Shown here piece by piece: positions 7,370 to 14,236 of a DNA stretch of 19,599 nt (position 1 is its first letter; every line of letters starts with the position of its first letter). Where the stretch lies: the NCBI GenBank assembly GCA_036274615.1, contig DASUFK010000402.1:1-19599 (forward strand), given 5' to 3'. Below the pieces are notes generated by a model. It was not told the DNA's origin, made no database searches, and saw nothing but the letters and a program-made list of their open reading frames with translations. This stretch comes from FEN-1219 sp036274615 (GTDB taxonomy: Bacteria > Pseudomonadota > Gammaproteobacteria > Steroidobacterales > Rariloculaceae). The position numbers and the translations under genes were made by a program.

Positions 7370-7473
7370 GGCGTACACCTCCGGTCGGCTCGGCGGCGCG
7401 AACGCCGGCGGCGAGCAGGACCCCCAACCCGGGCCGATTATCCAATAAGCCGCCGCGCGTGCAAGCGTCGCGG

Positions 7474-8496
7474 CTATGGCTCGAGTGCGTGCAGCGAGGC
7501 GAGGCAGGAGTCTTGGTCGCGCGGTTTGGCTGCTTCGAGGCCGGACGGCAGCTCGCCGCGGGCGTCCGTGAGCCAAGCCGTGAGGTCGGCTCGCGCCGTC
7601 GCCGCGTCGAGATCGCGCAGCAGCATGTGCCACCCCTTGGGATAGAGGACGAGCCGCCAAGAAGCGCTCGCGTCGAGGGTGGCCGCCCAGCTGCAGAACG
7701 CGGTGGCCGGGATGATCTGGTCGCGCGCGCCGTAAAGAATGAGCGTGGGCACGGCGAAGCTTCGCGGCGCCACGGTGACTTCGTCCATGAGGTCCGACAC
7801 GCCCGCGAGCATGTCGACGCGCACCTTGTGGATGATCAGCGGGTCGTCGCGGAGGCTGCGCAGCGTCTCGGGATCGTCGGAGGGCGCGCGGCCCCGCGGC
7901 CGCGAGAACTTCATCCCGCGAAACGTGTTGGACATCGCGCCGAGCGCGAAGCGCTGGTACCACGGCATCTCGCTGCGGCTCCACACGGCCGGCGCAAGCA
8001 GCACGGCACCGTCGAGCCAGCCGCTCGGCTCGAGCGCGAGCGCGCGCAGCAGCACGCCGCCGCCCATGCTCTCGCCGATGACGTAGAGCGGCACGCCCGG
8101 ATGACGCGCGCGCACGAGGCGGGCCACCTGCAGCACGTCGCGTGCGAGCACGTCGCCGCCGACCCAGGTGCCGCGCTGCCCGCTCGCGCCGAAGCCGCGC
8201 TGATCGTAGGCGTAGACGGCGTAGCCGTTGTCCGCGAGATGCTCGGCTACGCGCGTGTAGGTGGTGCCGTGGTCGCTCAAGCCGTGCAGCGCGACGACTG
8301 CGGCGCGCGGCTCGCCGGTGCGCGGCGCCCACCGCGCGAGCGGCAGCGACGTGCCATCGGCGAGCACCACGCGCTCGGCCTCGAGGCGTGCGTCCGTTGC
8401 CGTGGCGGCCTGCGCATGCACGACCGCCGGCATCGCCGCCGTGAGGAGCATGGCGAGGAGCATCGCCGGCGAGCGCCAACGAACGGCCGCGCGCAC
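7474..8496 (-). CDS. Exported alpha/beta hydrolase (monoacylglycerol-lipase-like, Hydrolase_4)
   Basis: A 340-residue serine hydrolase. The N-terminus (basic RAAVRWR, hydrophobic core, VVHAQA) is a Sec signal peptide with cleavage near residue 30, so the enzyme is periplasmic. The core shows the HG oxyanion motif (LHGLSDHGTTY), YDQRGFGASG, the nucleophile elbow GESMG with Ser143, Asp259 in YGARDQIIP and His290 in KGWHMLLRD, a complete catalytic triad. Sequence style fits monoacylglycerol lipases and lysophospholipases; the substrate is not known. I chose GTG at 8496, five bases after the MmcQ gene stop, because it gives the signal peptide a charged n-region; an ATG at 8463 is the alternative. 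The tail after about residue 315 is unusual and may be disordered. Confidence 0.9.
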   Translation of the reverse strand: MRAAVRWRSPAMLLAMLLTAAMPAVVHAQAATATDARLEAERVVLADGTSLPLARWAPRTGEPRAAVVALHGLSDHGTTYTRVAEHLADNGYAVYAYDQRGFGASGQRGTWVGGDVLARDVLQVARLVRARHPGVPLYVIGESMGGGVLLRALALEPSGWLDGAVLLAPAVWSRSEMPWYQRFALGAMSNTFRGMKFSRPRGRAPSDDPETLRSLRDDPLIIHKVRVDMLAGVSDLMDEVTVAPRSFAVPTLILYGARDQIIPATAFCSWAATLDASASWRLVLYPKGWHMLLRDLDAATARADLTAWLTDARGELPSGLEAAKPRDQDSCLASLHALEP

Positions 8497-8501
8497 GACG
8501 C

Positions 8502-8897
8502 TCAGTTGCGCGCGGCGTCGAGCCGCGCGAGCAACGTCTTCGGCGCCGTGAGCCGATAGCTGCGCTCGACGACGTTCGCCACCTCGCGCCAGTCCACGCG
8601 GCCGCGGTCGAGCCGCAGCCCGAACCAGCCGCGCGAGCCGATGTAGGCCGGCAAGTAGTAGTGCTCGGGGTCGCGGCGCGCGCGGTCCTGGTTCTCGCCG
8701 AGCTCGGACTTCACGCACACCGACAGGATGCCGTCACCGTGATGGTCGTCGAGCAAGTACGCGAACACCTTGCCGCGCACCTTGTAGATGATGTGGTCGC
8801 CCTGCTCGATGTGTTCGGCGGACGGGAACGCGAGGCAGATCTCGGTGGCCTTGGCGCGCTTGCTCTCTGCGCCGGACGTTCTCGCCTTCTTCTTCAT
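8502..8897 (-). CDS. MmcQ/YjbR family protein
   Basis: A 131-residue cytoplasmic protein of the MmcQ/YjbR family (PF04237, CyaY-like fold). Visible family features are the early AFPSAEHIEQGDHIIYKVRGKVFAYL strand region, a VCVKSELGENQ segment and the C-terminal YLPAYIGSRGWFGLRLD, VDWREVANVVERSY motifs. A lysine-rich N-terminal extension of about 15 residues precedes the domain. Family members are often annotated as DNA-binding, but the biochemical role is poorly established. The ATG overlaps the stop of the DUF6152 gene (ATGA), and the hydrolase gene begins five bases after its stop, so the three genes form one operon. Confidence 0.88.
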   Translation of the reverse strand: MKKKARTSGAESKRAKATEICLAFPSAEHIEQGDHIIYKVRGKVFAYLLDDHHGDGILSVCVKSELGENQDRARRDPEHYYLPAYIGSRGWFGLRLDRGRVDWREVANVVERSYRLTAPKTLLARLDAARN

Positions 8898-9949
8898 CGT
8901 TGCTGCCCGTCGTCGAGCACGCAGTTCTGCGGCAGGAACTCGAATCCCGGAGTCCAGCGGAACGTGCGGTAGTTTTCGGCCGTGACCGTGCGCGTGAACG
9001 TGCGCGGGTCTGTGGCGGAGATGTCGTACGAGAGCTCCGTGCCGTCGGCGCTCGGCGTGAAGCGCTCCACGAGCGTGGTCTCGGTGCTCTGCGGCACGCC
9101 CTCGAGGCCGTAGAGCTGGAAGTACGGATAGTCGACGGCGGTGGTGGTCACAACGAGCGTGGCGCCGTCCCATCGGCCGGTGGAGTAGCCGAGCGGCGTG
9201 GGCGCGGGACGCGCCGCGTCGGCTTGGGCGCTCATGTGGATCACGCGATCGATCTCGCGATACTCGTTCTCGAGCACGATGTCCGCGCCGCTGCGCACGA
9301 AGCGGATGCCGAAGCGGCCGCTGCGCGTGATCACCTGCGGCATGCCGGGCGGCCGGCAATTCAACACCGGGTCGTCGCGCACGGCGTCGAACGCCTGCCA
9401 CTTCGCCCGCGCGGCGGCCGTGAGCGGCGGATCGGCGGTCCAGTCCGGCGTCTTCTGCGCGCTCGCTACCCACACGCGGAAGATGCCTTCGCCGGGATCC
9501 GCGGCCGCGCGCGCCGGGTCGATCCTGGCCTGCGTGTAGCTCAGGTAATGATTCGGCTGCCAGCGCGGCGGCGCATTCGCCTTGAGCACGATCTCCGTTT
9601 GATCGGGCAGCAGCACGTTGGTGACGTACATGCGGCGGTCGCGGAGCGCGGACGCGTTGCCTGCGAACCTAACTTTGTCGCCGGGCTTCACGATGTCGCG
9701 CGGGATGTGTGCCCGGTCGAGATCGCCGGGGCTCTGGCCTTCGAGGTGCCAGAGCTCCGTGTTGCCGTCGAGCGAGCTGGTGTCGATCTCGAGGCGCACG
9801 TGCGGGTTCTGCCAGAGCACCTTGGCCACGACGCCCTGGGCCTCGACGATCGTGCTCGAGTCGTACTCGGCCGTGGAGTGATGTGCGCGCGAGACCGTGG
9901 GCGCGGCCACGGCCCAAAGCAGCGCAATGACTATGCTTGCACGCATCAT
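8894..9949 (-). CDS. Secreted DUF6152-family protein, copy A
   Basis: A 351-residue exported protein. The signal peptide (about 1-22) ends in SRA, so the mature protein should begin His-His-Ser. An N-terminal DUF6152 domain (about 23-125) shows HHSTAEYDSSTIVEAQGVV and the NPH motif in LWQNPHVRLEI. The C-terminal half carries a second conserved block: a CRPPGMPQ turn, IDRVIHM, then GYSTGRWDGATLVVTTT and VERFTPSADGTEL, found in many uncharacterised secreted proteins of soil proteobacteria and acidobacteria. The start ATG at 9949 has GGAG 8 bases upstream; a second ATG follows immediately. It is the first gene of the operon with the MmcQ/YjbR gene (4-base overlap). It is a diverged paralogue of the product at 11079-12206, sharing layout and motifs. 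Function unknown. Confidence 0.85.
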   Translation of the reverse strand: MMRASIVIALLWAVAAPTVSRAHHSTAEYDSSTIVEAQGVVAKVLWQNPHVRLEIDTSSLDGNTELWHLEGQSPGDLDRAHIPRDIVKPGDKVRFAGNASALRDRRMYVTNVLLPDQTEIVLKANAPPRWQPNHYLSYTQARIDPARAAADPGEGIFRVWVASAQKTPDWTADPPLTAAARAKWQAFDAVRDDPVLNCRPPGMPQVITRSGRFGIRFVRSGADIVLENEYREIDRVIHMSAQADAARPAPTPLGYSTGRWDGATLVVTTTAVDYPYFQLYGLEGVPQSTETTLVERFTPSADGTELSYDISATDPRTFTRTVTAENYRTFRWTPGFEFLPQNCVLDDGQQR

Positions 9950-10110
9950 CGCCCGAGCTCCATCGCCGAACACCAACTGGAGACCGCGACGAGCGTAGCA
10001 CGCGCGCGACCGGTGGCCGCCGCCGGTCCCGCGAGCCGTGCTCCTCAAAGGACGCGGCCGGCCCCTCTCCCGAGGAAGCCGGCCGCGGATTGCTGGAGGA
10101 AGTAGCTGAC
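9950..10110. other. Intergenic region between DUF6152 copy A and PEP-CTERM gene
   Basis: This 161-base gap holds the leader of DUF6152 copy A on its left and the hairpin at 10053-10087 on its right. I see no gene. A promoter for the copy A operon must lie here if the hairpin stops transcription from the PEP-CTERM gene, but no convincing -35/-10 pair stands out. Confidence 0.5.
10053..10087 (-). terminator. Strong GC hairpin after the PEP-CTERM gene
   Basis: CGCGGCCGGC (10053-10062) and GCCGGCCGCG (10078-10087) form a perfect 10-bp stem, and the loop itself contains a nested 4-bp stem (CCTC/GAGG). On the minus strand it begins 23 bases after the PEP-CTERM stop. No T-run follows (TCCTTTG), so it may act as a transcript-end stabiliser or imperfect terminator. 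Confidence 0.55.
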
Positions 10111-10785
10111 TTAGCGGCGACGGCGCTGGAGGCGCATCGCGAGCAGACCCAGACCGAGCAGCGTGAGCGACGCCGGCTCCGGCACGCGGGTGGTGGTCGG
10201 CGGGGGCCCGTCGACGAGAAACAGGCTGCCGCCGTTGATGCCGTTCGGCAACGATTGGATGCGAATTCCGCCCCAATCGATCAGCGCGTCGAGATCGGTA
10301 TTGGCCGTAAGCCCGCTGAAGCCGTTCAGATAGAAGATATCCGTCTGGTTCGCGAGAATCCCCGGCGGGTTCAGGTTGTTCGCTTGGCCCTCGGTTACGC
10401 CGAACTCGAAGAAGCTCTTGGTGACTGTGCTCGAGTTGGCGGGATTGGGGATCGAGTTCAAGTTGGTGAGCTTGATCCAGGTCAGCGAGTCCTGATCGAA
10501 CGAGAACATTGCATTACTCGGATTGGAGACCGTGAGGCTCGGCTGCTCGGGGTTGAAGTCGAACCCGAAGCCCGTGATCTGGAATCCCTCGGCGCCGGCC
10601 GGGTTCAACGCGTCGAACCGGATCTGCAAGCTATCCGCGTCGCGCACGGAAACCGTCATCGTGCCGAAGTCATAGGTGGTGGCACCGCTCGTGTACGAGA
10701 AATCGAGCGTCACCGGGATGGCCATTGCCGGAGCTGCGGCAATGAAACTCGCGGCAGCAATCGTGGTGAGAATGAATTTACGCAT
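10111..10785 (-). CDS. PEP-CTERM sorting-domain protein (exosortase substrate)
   Basis: A 224-residue exported protein. It starts MRKFILTTIAAASFIAAAPAMA, a clear Sec signal peptide with cleavage after about residue 22. The middle (about 23-190) is rich in Ser, Thr, Asn and Gly with beta-type patterning and no enzyme motif, typical of surface proteins of this class. The end is a complete PEP-CTERM signal: VPEPASLTLLGLGLLAM, a short membrane helix, then QRRRR. Such proteins are cut by exosortase (EpsH) at the PEP motif and exported with exopolysaccharide, often in biofilm or floc formation. The ATG at 10785 has AGAGG close upstream. A -24/-12 promoter precedes the gene and a GC hairpin follows it, so it is probably monocistronic. 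No exosortase gene is in the window. Confidence 0.93.
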   Translation of the reverse strand: MRKFILTTIAAASFIAAAPAMAIPVTLDFSYTSGATTYDFGTMTVSVRDADSLQIRFDALNPAGAEGFQITGFGFDFNPEQPSLTVSNPSNAMFSFDQDSLTWIKLTNLNSIPNPANSSTVTKSFFEFGVTEGQANNLNPPGILANQTDIFYLNGFSGLTANTDLDALIDWGGIRIQSLPNGINGGSLFLVDGPPPTTTRVPEPASLTLLGLGLLAMRLQRRRR

Positions 10786-10810
10786 AAGACCTCTTGCTTT
10801 GGCCGGACAG

Positions 10811-10826
10811 TGCAAACGCGATGCCA
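10811..10826 (-). promoter_or_regulatory. Sigma-54 (-24/-12) promoter of the PEP-CTERM gene
   Basis: The minus strand reads TGGCATCGCGTTTGCA. This keeps the -24 TGGCA and -12 TTGCA elements of the sigma-54 consensus at exactly the required spacing (GG and GC ten bases apart); only two of the defined consensus bases differ. The predicted transcription start is about 12 bases downstream, near 10800, leaving a leader of about 15 bases that contains the AGAGG ribosome site before the ATG at 10785. PEP-CTERM genes under RpoN and the PrsK/PrsR two-component system are known in other proteobacteria. Confidence 0.75.
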
Positions 10827-10864
10827 ACCCGCAACCCATTGATCGCACAAGGTTCGTTTTTCTG

Positions 10865-10880
10865 ACAGTCAAGCGACTGT
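10865..10880 (-). promoter_or_regulatory. Palindrome, candidate activator-binding site upstream of the sigma-54 promoter
   Basis: ACAGTC-AAGC-GACTGT is a perfect inverted repeat with 6-base arms and a 4-base spacer. It lies about 40-55 bases upstream of the -24 element on the minus strand. Sigma-54 promoters need an enhancer-binding activator that usually recognises such a dyad; PrsR would be the expected one. No match to a known PrsR site could be verified here. Confidence 0.4.
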
Positions 10881-11078
10881 AAGGAATCCCGACGCCCTAA
10901 CCCCGCACCGACGATCCACCGTCACGAAATGGTTTCGGCGACGCGGGAGCACCCGGGTCGGCCCCTCGCGCGCCGTGAAGCGTTGTCGCCCACGAAAGAG
11001 CCGTACCTTGCCGCTTGCCGCGGTAGCATGGGCCCCCCGGGCATCGCGGAGCCCGCGGGACTCTAGCGAGGGGGAAAG

Positions 11079-12206
11079 ATGACAAGACTGACACGCGCGG
11101 TGCTCGTCGCCATCCTGCTCACGACACCGGTGCTGTTCGAACGCGCCGACGCGCACCACGGCGCCGGCCGCTACGATCCCAGCAAGCACATAGAGCTCGA
11201 GGGCAACCTCACCCGGCTCGAGTTCGTCAACCCGCATTCATATGTCTACTTCGACACGGTCGGCGCGGACGGCAAGGTCACCGCGATGAAATGCGAGATG
11301 CGGTCCGCCACGGTGCTCCGCCGCTCGGGCTGGTCGCCGGAGATGTTTCCACGCGGAGCGTCCATCAAGGTCACGGGCTACCCGCATCGCGACGATCCCA
11401 CTGCTTGCAGTGTGGAAACGGTGACGCTCGGCGACTCGCCGACGCTCGAGCGCTATCAGCAGCTCACCGACGCGAAATCCGTCGAGCGAGCGCAACGACC
11501 GTTCCGGCTGCCGGACGGCAAGCCGAACTTGGGCGGCGAGTGGGCGCAGGAGCAACAGGTTCTCGCGACGCCGCCCGGCGGTCGCATCGGCCTCGTGCCG
11601 ATCAGCCAGGCCGAGGCGATCAGGGCCGGTAAGCTGCCGATGCCGGACGGTCCTGCCGGCTGGTTCCCGCCGCCCGTGACGTTGACCGCGGCCGGACAAG
11701 CGGCAGCGGAGGCGCTGCGCAAGCGGCCGACTGCGGAGAATCCACGACTCTCCTGTCAGATCACGAGCATCCTCTTCGACTGGGTGTTCGACGGCATCAT
11801 CAACCGCATCACCCAGAGCCCGACGGTCATCAAGATGGAGTACGGCGCCGGTCTGACGCGGACCGTCCATATGGACATGAGCGCGCACCCCGCGAACGTC
11901 GCGCCGAGCCGCGCCGGCCATTCGATCGGCCGCTGGGACGGCGATACGCTCGTAATCGATACCGTCGGCTTCGAGCCCGGCAGCCTGGCGGGCGCGGTTC
12001 CCCACGGCGACAAGCTGCACGTCGTCGAGCGCTTCACGCTGAATCCCACCACGCTCGAGCTCACCCGCGACATCGTGGCGGAAGATCCGCTCTACTTCGT
12101 GGACAAATATGTGGATACGGACAGCGTCCTGCCGGCGGACGCGCCCTTCCACGTCGACACCTGCAAGGAGCTCGCGCCGGAGTATCAGCCGACCGGTGGT
12201 AAGTAA
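11079..12206 (+). CDS. Secreted DUF6152-family protein, copy B
   Basis: A 375-residue exported protein preceded by a GGGGGAAAG ribosome site. The signal peptide (about 1-25) ends in ADA, so the mature protein should start His26-His27-Gly. An N-terminal DUF6152 domain (HHGAGRYDPSKHIELEGNL, VNPHSYVYFD) is followed by a Trp-poor linker with QLTDAKSVERAQRPFRLPDGKPNLGGEW. The C-terminal block is LSCQITSILFDW, TRTVHMDMSAHP, GHSIGRWDGDTLVIDTVGF and VERFTLNPTTLELTRDI. These pieces appear in the same order in copy A (8894-9949), though overall similarity is modest. It heads the plus-strand half of the window and is followed by a 408-base gap, so it is probably its own transcript. It may serve the same envelope system as the downstream operon, which is inference from neighbourhood. 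Function unknown. Confidence 0.88.
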   Translation: MTRLTRAVLVAILLTTPVLFERADAHHGAGRYDPSKHIELEGNLTRLEFVNPHSYVYFDTVGADGKVTAMKCEMRSATVLRRSGWSPEMFPRGASIKVTGYPHRDDPTACSVETVTLGDSPTLERYQQLTDAKSVERAQRPFRLPDGKPNLGGEWAQEQQVLATPPGGRIGLVPISQAEAIRAGKLPMPDGPAGWFPPPVTLTAAGQAAAEALRKRPTAENPRLSCQITSILFDWVFDGIINRITQSPTVIKMEYGAGLTRTVHMDMSAHPANVAPSRAGHSIGRWDGDTLVIDTVGFEPGSLAGAVPHGDKLHVVERFTLNPTTLELTRDIVAEDPLYFVDKYVDTDSVLPADAPFHVDTCKELAPEYQPTGGK

Positions 12207-12614
12207 CCGCGGCACCGACTGCGATTCCCGCGACGACTCGAGCGCGAGCGTGCTACGCGAACACGAGTGCGGCTAAGCAGCCCTCATGGCGCTGCTCAGG
12301 AGCAGCCGGTTCCGCCCGCGGGTGATCGACGGCGAATTCGGCGCTTCGCCGGTTCGCGTGCGGTACTACTTGAACGAGACGCCTTGACTGCCGGTATCTC
12401 GGCGGGTTTAGCACCGAATGCCGAGCTGCGGGAGCCTGGTACCGGTCATAACACCATGTCCCGTTAAGGAAAATTAGTGTTCCGCGGGCTAGTAATGCTG
12501 GGCCCAACGGCGGTATCTTTGGGCAAAGTCTAAACGGCCCGGTTCATGCACGAAAACGCATGGGCAAGGCGCCTTGCCAGAGCTCGCAGTCATTCCTGTT
12601 CCCGGGGGTCGAGA
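12207..12614. other. 408-base gap with possible promoter for the ankyrin-cytochrome operon
   Basis: No convincing gene. A 6-bp hairpin, GCTGCT-CAGG-AGCAGC (12291-12306), about 85 bases after the DUF6152 stop, may be a weak terminator without a T-run. TTGACT (12384-12389) and TTTAGC (12407-12412) with a 17-base spacer form a modest promoter candidate on the plus strand, giving a leader of nearly 200 bases. Within that leader a short palindrome, CTTTGGGCAAAG, lies at 12517-12528, and CGGTATCT occurs twice (around 12392 and 12511). The region around 12450-12500 is AT-richer than its surroundings. Confidence 0.35.
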
Positions 12615-14234
12615 ATGCACGCAACTATCGTCCAGCCGAATCATCGTCGAGTCTCCAGTGTGTTGGGAGCCGCGTCGCTCGCGGTACTCCTCGCAATAAC
12701 GTCGCAAAACGCCACAGCCGCCGGAGTCGCCGCCGCGGCGCGCACCGGCGACATCGAAGCGGTCAAAAAGCAGCTCGCCGCCGGCGGGAACGTCAACACT
12801 CCGGAAGCCGACGGCACGTCGGCGCTGTTGTGGGCGGCCTACCAGTCCTCACCCGAGCTCGTACAACTGCTGCTCAAGTCCGGCGCCGACGTCAATGCGG
12901 CGAACGCCTTCGGGGTCACCCCGCTGCTGCAGGCCGCCCGCTACGGCGATGCCGCCACGATCAGCGAGCTCTTGAAAGGCGGCGCCGACCTCAAGAAGGC
13001 GGAGCGCGAAGGCGAAACGCCGTTGATGGCGGCCGCGCGCGCCGGGAGCGTGGCCGCCGTGAAGTTGCTGATCGAGGCGGGCTCGGACGTCAACGCCCGC
13101 GAGTCGCTGCAAGACGAGACGGCGCTCATGTGGGCGACGGCGGAGGGGCACCTCGACGTCGTGGACGCGCTGCTCAAGGCCGGAGCCGATGCGAATCTCA
13201 AGGCCCGTCTGTCGGAGCTCACGAAGCGCAGCACTCGCGCCGATTTCCCCACCGGCGGCTTTACGGCCGTGATGTGGGCGGCCCGCGACGGCAACGAGGC
13301 CATCGTGCGCCGGCTCGTCGAAGGCGGCGCGGACTTGAACATCGCCAACGGCGACAAGGCCACGCCGATGATGCTGGCCATCATCAACGATCGTTTCGAC
13401 CTGGCCGCGCAGCTCCTCGAGCTCGGCGCCAAGACGGACGACGGCTCGCTGTATTACGCGGTGTTGATGCGCGATGCCACCACCGACTGGCGCGCCAAGG
13501 ACGGCTCTCGCAACCGCGCCGATCACGACAACAAGCTCACCGCGCTCGACCTGATCGGCAAGCTGCTCGACAAGGGCGCCGATCCGAACCGCGAGTTCGA
13601 AGGCCAGATGCATTCCACGTCGATGTGCTGCGACACCAAGGAGAACGGCACGCCGTTCTTCCGCGCGGCGGTCGCCGCCGACGTCGAGGCGCTCAAGTTG
13701 CTCGCGGCGCACGGCGCCAACCTCGAGTGGAAGCTCAAGAAGGCCGAGGGTGGTCCTCCTGGCGGCCCGCCCGGGCCGAAGACTGCCGGCAAGACTCCGC
13801 TCATGGTCGCGCTCACCGGCGGCAAGGGCGTCGGCATGGCCGGCGGTCCCGGCGACATTCGCGAGGGCACCGAGCCGCCGTTCCGCGAAATTTCCAACCG
13901 CAATCCGGCCGACGCGGTGAAGGCGCTGGTGGAAGCGGGTGCCGATGTGAACGCGAAGTCGGACGAAGGCGACACCGCGCTGCACCTCGCGGCGTTCGAC
14001 GGCAAGCTCGATCTGGTCCGCGCCCTCGCCGCCGCCGGCGCCAACCTGGACGCGAAGGACGCGGCCGGTCTCACCGCGTTGCAGGTCGTCGAGAAGCAGC
14101 CGCCGCGCCCGCCGCGCGTGACCGTCGGCGCGGCCACCGATTTCGACGAGCGTGCGCAGCCGAAGGAGGTCGCGGCGCTGTTGCGCGAGCTCAAGCAGGG
14201 CGGCGCGCAAGCGAGCTTGGCAGGGGGTCGTTAG
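12615..14234 (+). CDS. Exported ankyrin-repeat protein
   Basis: A 539-residue protein from the ATG at 12615. This start gives a normal signal peptide (basic NHRR, then VLGAASLAVLLAITSQNATAAG); an in-frame ATG at 12546 would add 23 residues before it and is less likely. About eight to ten ankyrin repeats follow, with clear consensus units (GTSALLWAAYQSSPELVQLLLKSGADVNA; GDTALHLAAFDGKLDLVRALAAAGANLDAKD). Two departures interrupt the array: a segment with adjacent Cys338-Cys339 (SMCCDTK) before GTPFFRAA, and a Gly/Pro-rich insert at about 378-390. The gene's stop lies two bases before the GTG of the cytochrome gene, with the AGGGGG of that gene's ribosome site inside this one, so the two are translationally coupled. 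An exported ankyrin scaffold that contacts the cytochrome or DUF1552 protein is the natural reading. Confidence 0.93.
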   Translation: MHATIVQPNHRRVSSVLGAASLAVLLAITSQNATAAGVAAAARTGDIEAVKKQLAAGGNVNTPEADGTSALLWAAYQSSPELVQLLLKSGADVNAANAFGVTPLLQAARYGDAATISELLKGGADLKKAEREGETPLMAAARAGSVAAVKLLIEAGSDVNARESLQDETALMWATAEGHLDVVDALLKAGADANLKARLSELTKRSTRADFPTGGFTAVMWAARDGNEAIVRRLVEGGADLNIANGDKATPMMLAIINDRFDLAAQLLELGAKTDDGSLYYAVLMRDATTDWRAKDGSRNRADHDNKLTALDLIGKLLDKGADPNREFEGQMHSTSMCCDTKENGTPFFRAAVAADVEALKLLAAHGANLEWKLKKAEGGPPGGPPGPKTAGKTPLMVALTGGKGVGMAGGPGDIREGTEPPFREISNRNPADAVKALVEAGADVNAKSDEGDTALHLAAFDGKLDLVRALAAAGANLDAKDAAGLTALQVVEKQPPRPPRVTVGAATDFDERAQPKEVAALLRELKQGGAQASLAGGR

Positions 14235-14236
14235 CA

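Larger units (their letters stand above)
10786..11078. other. Divergent regulatory region between PEP-CTERM and DUF6152 copy B genes
   Basis: This 293-base divergent gap contains the sigma-54 promoter and its candidate upstream palindrome on the left. On the right, before the gene at 11079, there are GC-rich partial palindromes around 11031-11062 and the ribosome site GGGGGAAAG. No plus-strand -35/-10 pair convinces me, and there is no gene in the gap. Confidence 0.5.

Noticed and set aside
9950..10276. N-terminal extension of DUF6152 copy A into the PEP-CTERM gene
   Set aside because: The extension is low-complexity, crosses the GC hairpin and overlaps another gene; the ATG at 9949 with a signal peptide and GGAG is convincing.
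12560..14236. Upstream extension of the dihaem cytochrome frame by 559 codons
   Set aside because: This part is an out-of-frame, Arg-rich shadow of the ankyrin gene. The GTG at 14237, just after the ankyrin stop and followed by a membrane anchor, is the natural start.
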